From Rubrivivax sp. (lineage in GTDB: Bacteria > Pseudomonadota > Gammaproteobacteria > Burkholderiales > Burkholderiaceae_C): DNA of 64,000 bases. Position 1 is the first letter of the stretch; every line of letters starts with the position of its first letter. The notes below the pieces were generated by a model. That model searched no databases. It worked only from the letters and a program-made list of their open reading frames with translations, and was not told where the DNA came from. Below, in pieces: positions 48,305 through 57,632 of this stretch. The translations under genes and the position numbers were made by a program. The stretch covers positions 1-64,000 of the forward strand of contig JAIXSE010000034.1 of assembly GCA_027484825.1 (NCBI GenBank), read 5' to 3'.

Positions 48305-50242
48305 TCAGTCGTCGCTTGAGGAGGTCCCCGGCGCAAGTCGGCGTTCAGTGTCTGCCGCGAGCCGGCGTTCATAGTCCGCCGCGCGGGCGATGTCACTGGC
48401 CATGCGCCAGTGGTGGGCCAGCTCCGCAGGCGTGGCGCCGTGGCGCTCCAGCACCGCGGCCACTTCACCGTGCATGAACTGCCGCACCGTCTCCGGCACC
48501 GATTCATACACCACCGTTTCCAGCAGCGGCACCGCAAAGCCCTTGGCATCAAAGACGCCGGCCAGCAGCAGCTCGTTCCATTTTTCCGCCACCCGCCAGG
48601 ACGACAGGCCGGTGATGTCCGAGGCCATGCGGACCGAGAAGCTGCCGCCGGCCACGCTGGCCAGCCGGGCCACGCCCTCGGCCGTGGAGCTGCAGGACCC
48701 CAGGCGCTGCAGCAGCAGGGAGCGCATGGCCGGCGTGGGCACGCCCACCAGGCTGCCCTGGTCCTGGCAGGCCTGCAGCAGGCCCATCAGGATGGCCGGG
48801 GTGCCGCCGCTCAGGCGCACCGCTTCTTCCACCAGGGCGGGCGGCAAGGCGCTGCCATCCTCATTGAGCATGCGCTGCACCGACGCCACGGTCAGGGCCG
48901 CCGGCTGCACCAGCTTGAGCCGACCGGAGGCGGCCAGCTTCTCGCACAGGGCCCGCAGGCGACGCCGGGCTCGCATCGGCCGGTAGGCCAGCACGAAGTC
49001 GCACCAGGGCATCAGGGCGGCGCTTTCGGTGACCAGCACGGACAGCACATCCAGGCTTTCGTCATCGCACAGGTGCAGGTCGTCCACCAGCACGGCGGTG
49101 CCGCGTTCCGGTCGGCTCAGCTCGATGATGTGAATGGCCGATTCCAGCAGGGAGCGGGTGCTGGCCGGGGAAGCCAGTTCGCGTTGATGCGCCGGGTCCA
49201 GCTGTTCCAGGAAACGCTCGGCCTTGGCCAGGTTCTCCGGACGATGATCGGGCTGCGACCGCAGCCGCTCCATCAGATGCAGCGTGATGCGGTGCAGGCT
49301 GGCAAAGGGGCGGCTGCTGTCCTGCTCGGTGATGCGCCAGTACAGGTCGCCCCGCTCCTGGGCCACATGCCGCAGCAGTGAGGACTTGCCCATGCCGCTG
49401 GGCCCCTCGACGATGACCACCCGCCGCCGGCTGATGGCCTGGGTGATCTGCTCGATCTCGGTCTCGCGCTGGATCAGTCGCCCCACCGCGGCCAGCTGCT
49501 GACCCTCGGCGCGCGAGCGCAGGATCTGCCGGTGCAATTCCACCGTGGTCCGGCTGGGATGCGTCCCCAATTGCTCCTGCAGCTCCTTGCGGCAGCGCTC
49601 GTACACGGCCAGCGCCGCGGACCGGTCGCCCTTGGCCACCAGCGCCTTCATCAGTTCCTGATAACCGACCTCGCTGAGCGGATTCAGGCTGATCAGGGCT
49701 TCGGCCAGCGCCATCGCCTGGCTCAGGTCCACCGCCTCGCCGGCACGCTCGAACCAGGCGATCAGGCTGCGGGTGAGCCGCTGCTCCATCTGGTTGCGGG
49801 CCGCCGCCAGCCAGTGGCCGGCTTCCGTCAGCCCTTCCGGCAGCTCCAGGCTGGAGAGCAGCCGCAGGCCGGCCGCACCGGCGCTCAGGCAGCTCATCAC
49901 CAGCTGATGGTCCGGGGCCTGGACGTCGACCCGGATGTGCGGCGCCAGTTCAATCACATCGCCCGAGGTGAACAGCTTCAGCGCCAGGGTCTTCTGCGTG
50001 CGATGCAGCAGCACCCGCAGGTTGGTGCGGGCATTGCTGCCGGACTGCGGCCAGAACAGGTCGGCGGCGCGGGTGCGCGGCATGCCGCCTTCCAGTGCCA
50101 CCATGGCCAGCAGCGTGGCCACGCGCGCATCGGCGATGCGGGTGACGGTGCCGTCATCGCAGCGGCACTCGGCTTCGCCCAGCAGCCGCACACTGGCGCT
50201 GCGCTCGACGAGGTCTTCAGTGACGGGAGAGTCGTGGCTCAT
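48305..50242 (-). CDS. BTAD/SARP-like winged-helix regulator with AAA-type NTPase domain
   Basis: A 645-residue multidomain protein. N-terminal winged-helix of OmpR/SARP type (about 15-110, with TLLAMVALEGGMPRTRAADLFWP and NARTNLRVLLHR), then a BTAD-like helical repeat domain (about 115-260, SEVGYQELMKALVAKGDRSAALAVYERCRKELQEQLG). The NTPase has Walker A EGPSGMGKSSLLRH (about 280-290) and Walker B AVLVDDLHLCDD (about 381). The C-terminal part is helical without clear TPR repeats, so it is short for an AfsR-type STAND regulator. It lies 9 bases after the DUF1631 gene in the same operon, so the two probably share one cellular task. Confidence 0.85.
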   Translation of the reverse strand: MSHDSPVTEDLVERSASVRLLGEAECRCDDGTVTRIADARVATLLAMVALEGGMPRTRAADLFWPQSGSNARTNLRVLLHRTQKTLALKLFTSGDVIELAPHIRVDVQAPDHQLVMSCLSAGAAGLRLLSSLELPEGLTEAGHWLAAARNQMEQRLTRSLIAWFERAGEAVDLSQAMALAEALISLNPLSEVGYQELMKALVAKGDRSAALAVYERCRKELQEQLGTHPSRTTVELHRQILRSRAEGQQLAAVGRLIQRETEIEQITQAISRRRVVIVEGPSGMGKSSLLRHVAQERGDLYWRITEQDSSRPFASLHRITLHLMERLRSQPDHRPENLAKAERFLEQLDPAHQRELASPASTRSLLESAIHIIELSRPERGTAVLVDDLHLCDDESLDVLSVLVTESAALMPWCDFVLAYRPMRARRRLRALCEKLAASGRLKLVQPAALTVASVQRMLNEDGSALPPALVEEAVRLSGGTPAILMGLLQACQDQGSLVGVPTPAMRSLLLQRLGSCSSTAEGVARLASVAGGSFSVRMASDITGLSSWRVAEKWNELLLAGVFDAKGFAVPLLETVVYESVPETVRQFMHGEVAAVLERHGATPAELAHHWRMASDIARAADYERRLAADTERRLAPGTSSSDD

Positions 50243-50251
50243 GTCGGGCGC

Positions 50252-52174
50252 TCAGATCGGTGTGGCCAGGCCTTCACGGAACAGGCGCAGCAGCGCCCGG
50301 CGTGTCAGCTGGTGGGTGCCGCCGCCGTCGGTCTCCCCTTCAAACAGGAAGATCTGTCCGTCCTCGGCCAGCTCCACCAGCCGCACCTCGACCCAGGTGC
50401 CGGCCAGGAACAGCTCGATCAGATCGTCTTCCTGCAGGGCATTGACGCAGTGCTCGGCATCGGAGGTGGGCATGGCGGTGGTGAAGCCGACGGTGGTTTC
50501 GTCGGCGGTGGACCAGCCCTTGCCGCCCGATTGCGCCTGCGCGCCCCAGAAATCACGGCGATGCGGCGCCGGCGAGGGCGACGGCGGCAGGGCGCTGTCC
50601 AGCCCGCCGATGTCGCTGTCGGACCATTCCTCGCCTTCGCGGGAGATCATGCCGGTGCGGTCCAGGATGTCGGTCAGCTCGTATTTCTCGACGCTGGGCA
50701 CCGCCACGCAGGTGATGCCGCGCTCCAGCAGCTTGAGCAGCTCCATCTTCTCCAGCAGGCTCGCCGGGTCGGCGGTCAGGGTGTTCTTCTGCACGGCCCG
50801 TATCACCCGTTCCACCGCGCCCCACAGCTCGGCATAGGCGGGCGACTTTGGGCCCTCCGCCGCTTCCGCATGGGCCAGGGCTTCCGCCCAGTCCACCAGC
50901 AGGAACTGACGCAGGCGATAGGGAATCTCCTGCTCGGCGATCACCGCATTGATGCGCTCGCGGTGGCGGTTGATGGACACGCTGCGGATGCGACGGCGGC
51001 GCTCTTCCTGCCGCGCAAACTGCATCGAGGCATGACGGCGGCTTTCCACCAGCTCGGCCGGCCGCTCCTTGACATAGCGCCGCAGCCGCACGAGCGCCTT
51101 GTCCAGCTCGTGCGGGCGGCTGGGGTCCAGCTTGAGCAGGTTCTGGATGCTCTGGTCGGCGAAGAGAACGAAGTCGTCATGCACCACCCGGTCCTTCAGG
51201 CAGTGCTGCAGGGCATAGTGCACCAGCACGCCGGTGACATCCCACATGTCGTGCTGGGCGGAATACAGGGAGGAGGGCGTGCCGAACGCAAAGCGCAGCA
51301 CCCCCAGTTGCAGCCCGCTCAGCACGCGTCGCAGCTCATGGGTGAGCCGCACGTCGCCGAGGATGTCCTCCACGCTGCGGATCAGCCGGGTGAACACCAC
51401 TTCGCCGCCCGCCTTGGGCGACGCGCCGCGGGGCGCCTGACCGGCCTCGAACGGGCGGCCATGCATCGGCTCGAGTTCCAGCGCCAGCGTGGGCGCGGAC
51501 GAAGACAGGCCGGCCAGCACATCCACCGGAATCGCGTTGTGCACGGCGGACTGCCGCTGGATGGCCAGCGGACCCACCTCGCGCTGCCCGGCCAGCCAGG
51601 TGCCCAGGCATGCATAGGCGGTCTTGGCCAGGGTGGTGGTGGCTTCCAGCGAAACCCGCAGGCAGGCCGCACGTTCCTCGCGATGCAGGCCCAGGTCTTC
51701 GGCGAGTTTCCAGATGGTGCGGGCGATGGCTTCCGGATGGAAGGGATTGCTGCGCTCGGAGAAATCCTTGATGCGGCCGGCCAGCGCGCGCTCGACGGTG
51801 CGGATCTCCCACTCGGCCACCGAGAAAATGCCGGTGACCAGACGGGAGATGCCGATGCTCTCGCTCACCACATCGTCATCCACCAGCTCCATTTCGCCGG
51901 GCAGCAGCGCCGAGGCCGTGCCCTGCCTGGCTTCGCTGCTGCGTTCCTTCATGCTGGACAGCAGCAGGCTGACGATGCGCTCCGGCGCGCTGTGTTGCCA
52001 GCGGTCCAGGGCCCGTTGCACATGGAAGAGCCGGTTGGCCTCGCCGACGCTGTCCGCCCGGTTCTGGGCCCGCTCCAGCGCCGCGCCGGTGTCACTCACC
52101 CATTGCGCAGCCGCCACCACCAGCTCGGCGCGGCAGGCATCCATCCACTCACTGGGCAGGGGCACGGCATCCAT
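50252..52174 (-). CDS. DUF1631-family protein
   Basis: A 640-residue, mostly alpha-helical cytosolic protein. It has the appearance of the DUF1631 family found mainly in beta- and gammaproteobacteria: long helical N-terminal region, RRRIRSVSINRHRERINAVIAEQEIPYRLRQFLLVDWAEALAHA in the middle (blocks RERINAVI and PYRLRQFLLVDW), and a C-terminal beta domain DDLIELFLAGTWVEVRLVELAEDGQIFLFEGETDGG with LTRRALLRLFREG, similar to PilZ-like modules. The family function is not defined. First gene of a two-gene operon with the BTAD-AAA regulator. Confidence 0.75.
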   Translation of the reverse strand: MDAVPLPSEWMDACRAELVVAAAQWVSDTGAALERAQNRADSVGEANRLFHVQRALDRWQHSAPERIVSLLLSSMKERSSEARQGTASALLPGEMELVDDDVVSESIGISRLVTGIFSVAEWEIRTVERALAGRIKDFSERSNPFHPEAIARTIWKLAEDLGLHREERAACLRVSLEATTTLAKTAYACLGTWLAGQREVGPLAIQRQSAVHNAIPVDVLAGLSSSAPTLALELEPMHGRPFEAGQAPRGASPKAGGEVVFTRLIRSVEDILGDVRLTHELRRVLSGLQLGVLRFAFGTPSSLYSAQHDMWDVTGVLVHYALQHCLKDRVVHDDFVLFADQSIQNLLKLDPSRPHELDKALVRLRRYVKERPAELVESRRHASMQFARQEERRRRIRSVSINRHRERINAVIAEQEIPYRLRQFLLVDWAEALAHAEAAEGPKSPAYAELWGAVERVIRAVQKNTLTADPASLLEKMELLKLLERGITCVAVPSVEKYELTDILDRTGMISREGEEWSDSDIGGLDSALPPSPSPAPHRRDFWGAQAQSGGKGWSTADETTVGFTTAMPTSDAEHCVNALQEDDLIELFLAGTWVEVRLVELAEDGQIFLFEGETDGGGTHQLTRRALLRLFREGLATPI

Positions 52175-52800
52175 GTTCAGGGGTCAGGCTCACAGGGCGC
52201 ACTCGGGAAGCCCGAAGCTCGGTCACAGGGACGCCAAGCACAGCGCAGTCAGGAAACACAGGTCAGCAGTCAGCGCGACATCCACTCGCGCGGTCGCGAA
52301 TTGTCTGTATCCGCTTCCTCTCGGCTGTTGCTGGACTGTCTGTTTTTGAAACAAGCCGTATGGAACTCAAGCCCACACGCGCGTCATCGGTGCATTGTCC
52401 GGGCGCTGACGCGGCCGCAGTGTGCCGCGCTTGGAGCCGCCGAGGAACACGACACACTTTTGACCAGCGCTTGCGCGGGGAGCGCCCCCGAATTTGGATC
52501 ACTCGGGCCCCCCATCCGGGGGGTGTCTAGAGAGGGATCTCGACTCCATCACGAACGGGGAGCGGCTGGCATTTGGCCAATATATCGGCGGGCCGTAGCA
52601 TCTGTATCAGATTGCGACTGCTTACCACCCGCTGGAATCGTGCCCCGTGCCGGGCTGTTCCGATCCTTCTCGACAGCTCCGCTCGACAGCCTGTTTCAGG
52701 CCTGTCCAGCCCCTGTCCAGCGGACCCGGGTGAGACCTCAGGCAGGCATTTCTTCACGACCCTTCGGGGCCTTGCGTCCTTTCTGTTCTCACTCCTCACA
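52175..52800. other. Long divergent intergenic region
   Basis: A 626-base gap between the leftward DUF1631 gene and the rightward chemoreceptor gene. It is relatively AT-richer around 52290-52380 and 52570-52620, where promoters are likely. I looked for a flagellar sigma-28-type promoter before the chemoreceptor and did not find a convincing one. No RNA gene or ORF with a ribosome site is apparent; the chemoreceptor frame stays open upstream of its ATG but without homologous sequence. Confidence 0.5.
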
Positions 52801-54393
52801 ATGAATCGTCTGTCCATCCGACAGCAACTGGCGTTCGCCTTTGCTGCCCTTGTCGCCCTCGTTGTGCTTGTCAGCGCCTGGGGTCTGCATGGCATCAGCC
52901 GGGTCAACGCCGGCTACACCGACTACCTCAACGGTGCTTCGGCCCGTCGCGAGCTGGTGCTGGAAGCCCGGGTGATGACCAACCGCCGTGCGATCGGCGT
53001 GCGCGACATGGTGGTCGTGCGGACCCCGGAGGATCTGGCCGCCTCCAAGGCCATGGCGCTGGAGGCGCACAAGGCGCTGGGTGAGCTGCTCACGCAGATC
53101 CAGCGCGAACTGAAGAACGACGACGTCACCGCCAAGGAGCGCGAGCAGGTGGCCCGCATTCTGGACGTGGAAGCCAAGTACAGCCCGGTGGCGGTGCGTA
53201 TCGTCGAGCTGGCCGGGGCTGGCCAGCGCGAGGATGCCATGAACCTCATGATCAGCGACTGCCGCCCGTTGCTGGCCGCGCTGCTCAACGCCTTCAAGGA
53301 ATATTCCGACTACGTCGGCGCCAAGGGCAAAGTCACCGAGCAGGCCTCCATGGAGGCCGCCGCGTCGCAGCGCCACTGGATGATGGCGTTCTGTGCACTG
53401 GCCGTGGTGGCCGCGTCACTGCTGGGCTGGTTCATCACCCGGCGCCTGATGACGGCGCTGGGCACCGAGCCGGCCGTGCTGGGTGACGTGGCGAGCCGCG
53501 TGGCCGCCGGTGACCTGCGTCCGGTCGAGGGCGCGGCCGTGGCGCCGCGCGGCAGTGTGCTGGAATCCATGGGCCGCATGCAGCAGCAACTGCTGGCCCT
53601 CATCGTGCAGGTGCGCGGCTCGGCCTCGGACATCGCCACCGCCAGCGCCGAGATCGCGCAAGGCAACAATGACCTGTCGGTGCGCACCGAGCAGCAGGCC
53701 TCGACCCTGCAGGAGTCCGCGTCCTCCATGGAGCAGCTCAGCGCCACGGTGCAGCAGAACGCCGACAACGCCCGCCAGGCCAATCAACTGGCGCAAGGCG
53801 CCAGCGAAGTGGCGAGCAAGGGCGGTGAGGTGGTGGGCCAGGTGGTCGAGACGATGAAGGGCATCAACGACAGCAGCCGCCGCATCGCCGACATCATCGG
53901 CGTGATCGACAGCATCGCCTTCCAGACCAACATCCTGGCGCTGAATGCCGCGGTGGAAGCCGCCCGGGCGGGCGAGCAGGGCCGGGGCTTTGCGGTGGTG
54001 GCCTCCGAGGTGCGCAGCCTGGCCGGCCGTTCGGCGGAAGCGGCCAAGGAGATCAAGACCTTGATCAACACCAGCGTGGAGCGGGTGTCAGAAGGTTCGG
54101 CCCTGGTGGACCGGGCCGGCGAGACCATGCAGGAGGTGGTGTCCGCCATCCACCGCGTGACCGACATCATGGGCGAGATCACTGCCGCCACCGTCGAGCA
54201 GAGCGCCGGCGTGTCCCAGGTCGGCTCGGCCGTCAGCCGCATGGACCAGGCCACGCAGCAGAACGCCGCGCTGGTGGAGCAGAGTGCCGCCGCGGCGGAC
54301 AGCCTCAAGCGCCAGGCCGAACGCATGGTGGAAGCCATCGCCGTGTTCCGCACCGACGCTGATCGCACCAGCCGAGGCGCTGTCAGCCTCTGA
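52801..54393 (+). CDS. Methyl-accepting chemotaxis protein
   Basis: A 530-residue chemoreceptor from the ATG at 52801, chosen because the first membrane helix starts at residue 10. Order: TM1 (about 10-27), a periplasmic four-helix-bundle-type sensor (about 30-190), TM2 (about 193-213), HAMP (about 214-268), and the cytoplasmic signalling domain with methylation helices ([22 protein letters not shown]) and the hairpin tip [25 protein letters not shown] (about 373-398). It ends AVSL without a CheR-tethering pentapeptide. The hairpin-tip sequence binds CheA/CheW. An ODP-like MBL-fold gene follows after 74 bases, suggesting a sensory partner. Confidence 0.95.
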   Translation: MNRLSIRQQLAFAFAALVALVVLVSAWGLHGISRVNAGYTDYLNGASARRELVLEARVMTNRRAIGVRDMVVVRTPEDLAASKAMALEAHKALGELLTQIQRELKNDDVTAKEREQVARILDVEAKYSPVAVRIVELAGAGQREDAMNLMISDCRPLLAALLNAFKEYSDYVGAKGKVTEQASMEAAASQRHWMMAFCALAVVAASLLGWFITRRLMTALGTEPAVLGDVASRVAAGDLRPVEGAAVAPRGSVLESMGRMQQQLLALIVQVRGSASDIATASAEIAQGNNDLSVRTEQQASTLQESASSMEQLSATVQQNADNARQANQLAQGASEVASKGGEVVGQVVETMKGINDSSRRIADIIGVIDSIAFQTNILALNAAVEAARAGEQGRGFAVVASEVRSLAGRSAEAAKEIKTLINTSVERVSEGSALVDRAGETMQEVVSAIHRVTDIMGEITAATVEQSAGVSQVGSAVSRMDQATQQNAALVEQSAAAADSLKRQAERMVEAIAVFRTDADRTSRGAVSL

Positions 54394-54467
54394 TCGGAGG
54401 GGCGCCGTCGCTCCAGGTCTTGCCATTAATCAATTCCTGAGGCGGTCACCGCTCCCAATCGGTTGTC

Positions 54468-55265
54468 ATGCGAAATATCGTCGGGGGGACTGTTTTCTGC
54501 GGAGCCCCCTTGGCGATCGAACTCTTCAATAACGGCAGCCATCGCTGCCTCATGTTCTCCGACTTCGGCCACGAGGACGGGGTGCAGGCCAACCAGTTCC
54601 TGATCGTGGACAGCGGCACCGGCGCGCTGATTGATCCGGGCGGCAACCTGGCCTATGGAGAGTTGTACCTGGGGGTCACGGCCTGTTTTCCGCCGCATAA
54701 GCTGTCGGCGATTCTGGCCTCGCATGCGGACCCCGACATCATTGCGTCGCTGGACCGGTGGATGACTGCTACCTCCGCGCCGGTCTACATCTCCCGCATC
54801 TGGGAGCGCTTCATTCCCCACTTCTGCAAGCCGGGCAAGACCAGCGGCCGGGTGGTGGGGGTGCCGGACCGCGGCATGCGGATTCCGGTGGGGCAGTGCG
54901 AGCTGGTGGCCTTGCCGGCGCACTTCATGCACTCGGAGGGCAACTTCCAGTTCTGGGACCCGATCAGTGGGATTTTGTTTTCGGGCGACCTGGGCGTGTC
55001 CATCGGCGTGGATCCGGGCACGACGATCACCGATCTGGAACCCCACATTCCGTCCATGCTGGCTTTCCACCGCCGTTACATGGTGAGTGCGAAGGTGCTG
55101 CGGCTGTGGGCGGAGATGGTGCGGACCCTGCCCATCCGCAAGATCGTCCCGCAGCACGGCGCGCCGATGGAAGGGCCCGCCGTGCAGCAGTTCATCGACT
55201 GGATCCAGACCCTGTCCTGCGGCATTGATCTGGTCACGCAGAAGGACTACGCGGTACCGGCTTGA
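54468..55265 (+). CDS. ODP-like di-iron metallo-beta-lactamase-fold protein
   Basis: A 265-residue protein of the MBL fold resembling the oxygen-binding di-iron protein (ODP) branch of flavodiiron proteins but without the flavodoxin domain. Ligands fit the family spacing: H86-A-D88-P-D90, then H152/H155 in HFMHSEGNF, D174 in FSGDLG and H230 in PQHGAPM. The usual HxExDH first motif is HxDxDI here, so one His ligand position is Ile91. Relatives pair with chemoreceptors as oxygen/iron sensors (Treponema TDE2498 with TDE2496). The preceding gene is a chemoreceptor, which supports the same role. A nitric-oxide or oxygen reductase role is the alternative. Confidence 0.8.
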   Translation: MRNIVGGTVFCGAPLAIELFNNGSHRCLMFSDFGHEDGVQANQFLIVDSGTGALIDPGGNLAYGELYLGVTACFPPHKLSAILASHADPDIIASLDRWMTATSAPVYISRIWERFIPHFCKPGKTSGRVVGVPDRGMRIPVGQCELVALPAHFMHSEGNFQFWDPISGILFSGDLGVSIGVDPGTTITDLEPHIPSMLAFHRRYMVSAKVLRLWAEMVRTLPIRKIVPQHGAPMEGPAVQQFIDWIQTLSCGIDLVTQKDYAVPA

Positions 55266-55334
55266 GCGCTGTGGCCGGCTGCCGTCGCTGAACGCGGCCA
55301 CCGGCATGCGTGCATCGGCCTGCGTGCATCGGCC

Positions 55335-55988
55335 TCAGTGCGGATACGCCATGCGCTTTTCCATCCACCGCTGCAACTGCTCGAAGACGAAGCTGAGCAG
55401 CCAGTAGATCAAGGCCGCCATCAGGTAGAGCGGGAAGGGCTGGAAGGTGGTGGAGATCAGTTCCTTGGTCGCCAGCATCAGCTCGGTCACGGCAATCACC
55501 GACACCAGCGAGGTGTCCTTGATCAGGCTGATCAGGCTGTTGGACAAGCTGGGCACCGACGCCCGCAGCGCCTGCGGCGCCACCACATAGCGCAGCGTCT
55601 GCTGCCGGGTCAGGCCCAGGCTCGTGCCGGCCAGCCACTGGTCGCGGGAGACGGCATGGATGCCGCCCCGCAGCGTCTCGCTCATGTAGGCCGCCACGTT
55701 GAGCGTCAGCGTCAGGATGCCGGCGGACACGGGTGAGAACTCGATGCCGATGCTGGGCAGCCCGTAATAGACGATGAACACCTGCACCAGCAGCGGCGTG
55801 CCCCGCATGGCACTCACATACACCGCGCTGACTTGCGACAGCAGCGGCACCTGCAGCACCCGCACCAGCGCGATCAGGCCGGCCAGCGGCAACCCCAGCA
55901 CCATCGCCGAGACGGCAAAGAACAGGGTGTAGCCGCTGCCCTTGAGCAGCACCGGCCAGGCCAGCGCAAAAAGAGACGCGAGATCCAT
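55335..55988 (-). CDS. Polar amino-acid ABC transporter permease
   Basis: A 217-residue inner-membrane permease of the HisM/GlnP type. Multiple hydrophobic helices, and the conserved EAA-loop region with SRDQWLAGTSLGLTRQQTLRYVVAPQALRASVPSLSNSLISLIKDTSL, of which AGTSLGLTRQQTLRYVVAPQA and LISLIKDTSL are classic. It starts 6 bases after the binding-protein gene stop. No ATPase gene accompanies the pair in this window, so the transporter must borrow one or the gene lies elsewhere. Substrate probably cystine or another polar amino acid. Confidence 0.92.
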   Translation of the reverse strand: MDLASLFALAWPVLLKGSGYTLFFAVSAMVLGLPLAGLIALVRVLQVPLLSQVSAVYVSAMRGTPLLVQVFIVYYGLPSIGIEFSPVSAGILTLTLNVAAYMSETLRGGIHAVSRDQWLAGTSLGLTRQQTLRYVVAPQALRASVPSLSNSLISLIKDTSLVSVIAVTELMLATKELISTTFQPFPLYLMAALIYWLLSFVFEQLQRWMEKRMAYPH

Positions 55989-55994
55989 CCGGAC

Positions 55995-56846
55995 TTACTG
56001 GCCGCCGGCCAGCGGCTGGCTCACGTCGCGCTCGAACCACTGGGTCGAGATCCTGGCGTAGGTGCCGTCCTTCTTCAGATCGTCCAGCGCCTTGTCGAGC
56101 GCGGCCTTGAACTTCGGGCTGCCCTTGCGGAACGGAATGGCATTGCTCTCGGGCTTGCCGATGGCCGCGCCCGCCTTCACCGGCAGTTTGGTCTTGGCCT
56201 TGAGGTAGGGGATCAGCAGGCTGTCGTTGATGGCCACATCGATGCGGCCGGTGGCCAGGTCCTGAAGGTATTCGGGGGCGCCGGGATAGGTACGGACTTC
56301 CGCGCCTTCGATGCTCTGCGCCAGGGTTGCAAAGTTGCTGCCCTGGCCCACGCCGATCTTCTTGCCCTTGAGGTCTGCCGGTGTGTCCAGCTTGCGCGTT
56401 TCATTGGCGCGCACGATCAGCTGCGGATAGGAGATGACGTAGGGACCGCTGAAGTCGAAAGTCTGGCGGCGCTGGTCGGTGGCGGCCACCTGGTTGACGA
56501 TCACGTCGTACTTGCCCGCCTGCAGGCCGGCCAGGATGGCGCTCCATTCGGTGGTGGTGAATTCGGCCTTGACGCCCATCTTGGCGGCCAGCGCCTTGGC
56601 AATGTCCACATCGAAGCCGGTCAGCTCGCCCTTCTCGTTCTTGAAGTTGAAGGGCGGGTAGGTGCCCTCGCAGGCGATGCGCAGGGTGCCGCGGGCCTTC
56701 ACTTCGTCCAGCAGGTCGGCCGCATGGGCCGCCGGCGCGAGCGCCAGCAAGGCGGCGGCAAGCCCTGGCACCAGCGCGGCCCGACGGAGCAGGCGGCGGC
56801 GCAGGGGGCTGGTTGGATGGGGGGCGGCAGGGACGTGGGCGTTCAT
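55995..56846 (-). CDS. Amino-acid ABC transporter substrate-binding protein (cystine-type)
   Basis: Encodes 283 residues from the ATG at 56846 with GAGGAACG upstream. A signal peptide follows an Arg-rich start (LRRRLLRRAALVPGLAAALLA, cut near AHA). Mature protein: LLDEVKARGTLRIACEGTYPPFNFKNEKGELTGFDVDIAKALA, then KYDVIVNQVAATDQRRQTFDFSGPYVISYPQLIV, LKGKKIGVGQGSNFATL and RIDVAINDSLLIPYLKA. The sequence is typical of FliY/TcyJ-type cystine or other polar amino-acid binding proteins. Operon with the permease downstream. Confidence 0.93.
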   Translation of the reverse strand: MNAHVPAAPHPTSPLRRRLLRRAALVPGLAAALLALAPAAHAADLLDEVKARGTLRIACEGTYPPFNFKNEKGELTGFDVDIAKALAAKMGVKAEFTTTEWSAILAGLQAGKYDVIVNQVAATDQRRQTFDFSGPYVISYPQLIVRANETRKLDTPADLKGKKIGVGQGSNFATLAQSIEGAEVRTYPGAPEYLQDLATGRIDVAINDSLLIPYLKAKTKLPVKAGAAIGKPESNAIPFRKGSPKFKAALDKALDDLKKDGTYARISTQWFERDVSQPLAGGQ

Positions 56847-56975
56847 GTCGTTCCTCGTTGGGATGGGATGGGAGGCATCTTGCCACCAAGCCGCCGCCGT
56901 GGAGCGGGGACGTCGCAACAGCCCCTGGCGCTCAGGGGGAGCACGGGTCTGGCGGGGGCTGCACAATCAGTCGCC

Positions 56976-57023
56976 GTATGGGCCGCAGTATGGGCCGGAG
57001 TACTGGCTGCAGTATGGCCCGCC
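56976..57023. repeat. Four 12-bp tandem units in intergenic DNA
   Basis: Units GTATGGGCCGCA, GTATGGGCCGGA, GTACTGGCTGCA and GTATGGCCCGCC follow each other. The array sits in the 284-base gap between the binding-protein gene (start 56846) and the glutaredoxin gene (stop 57131). Read rightward it gives a QYGP-type peptide; no ribosome site supports a gene. Confidence 0.75.
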
Positions 57024-57130
57024 GCATCAGCCGCCACGGGAACGTGCGCGCGTCTATGCCTTCATGCTGGACCAGTGGGGCCTCAGTGGCTCGGTCGGCC
57101 CCGCCGGCCCGGGGGCACAATAGCGCGGAC

Positions 57131-57373
57131 TCACATCCCCAGTTGTTTGAGCGCCGCCTGCAGTCCGGTGACCCCGCCGACGCGCTGGTCGTTGATGAAC
57201 ACCTGGGGCATCTGGCGCACTGAGGGGCCGCACTTTTCGTAGAAGGCCAGGCGCTGCGCCTCGTCGTCGATCTTGATTTCCTCAAAGGGAAGGGAGCGCG
57301 ACTTGAGCAGCATCTTGGCCGTGTCGCATTGCGGGCAGGCCGACTTTGAATACACAACAATCTTGAGTTCCAT
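57131..57373 (-). CDS. Glutaredoxin
   Basis: An 80-residue small dithiol oxidoreductase of the thioredoxin fold. The redox site is C13-P-Q-C16 near the N-terminus (VVYSKSACPQCDTAK), with the cis-Pro loop RQMPQVFINDQRVGGVTGLQAAL, of which MPQVFIND and GGVTGL are diagnostic. CPQC replaces the usual CPYC. It uses glutathione to reduce disulfides in the cytosol. Proximity to a cystine-type transporter on the same strand may be functional, but a 284-base gap separates them. Confidence 0.92.
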   Translation of the reverse strand: MELKIVVYSKSACPQCDTAKMLLKSRSLPFEEIKIDDEAQRLAFYEKCGPSVRQMPQVFINDQRVGGVTGLQAALKQLGM

Positions 57374-57632
57374 GGCCGTGACTGTAGCGGCTCAAGACCC
57401 GACCCGCTGGTGATACCGCAACCATCAGGGCATTGGGCGCTGATCGCGCGGCGATCGAGGGATCAGGTGTGTAAATCCCCTGTTCATCGGCACTATCCGA
57501 CAGACGGCTGTGGTGCAGGACTCACCGGTCTTCGTGCCGGAGCGCCTGCTGGGTTACTGTATCGGGTCGCGCCGATCCGGCGTTATCACAGCCGCTCTTG
57601 CCCGTGCTGTTGTTGAATTTTTGAGAGCGTCC

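Noticed and set aside
52573-52800. An upstream start for the chemoreceptor at 52573
   Set aside because: The extra 76 codons would place a Pro/Arg-rich stretch before the first membrane helix, which chemoreceptors do not have; the ATG at 52801 gives the expected topology.
49532-52804. A 1090-codon rightward open frame opposite the DUF1631 and BTAD-AAA genes
   Set aside because: It spans two well-supported leftward genes and reads as low-complexity His/Gln/Gly/Ala-rich sequence, the usual shadow of GC-rich coding DNA on the opposite strand. No ribosome site or known domain.
56662-57123. Rightward frame with a QYGPQYGPEYWLQYGP-like peptide
   Set aside because: The peptide results from the 12-bp tandem array at 56976-57023. 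The frame begins inside the antisense side of the binding-protein gene and has no ribosome site near a suitable start.
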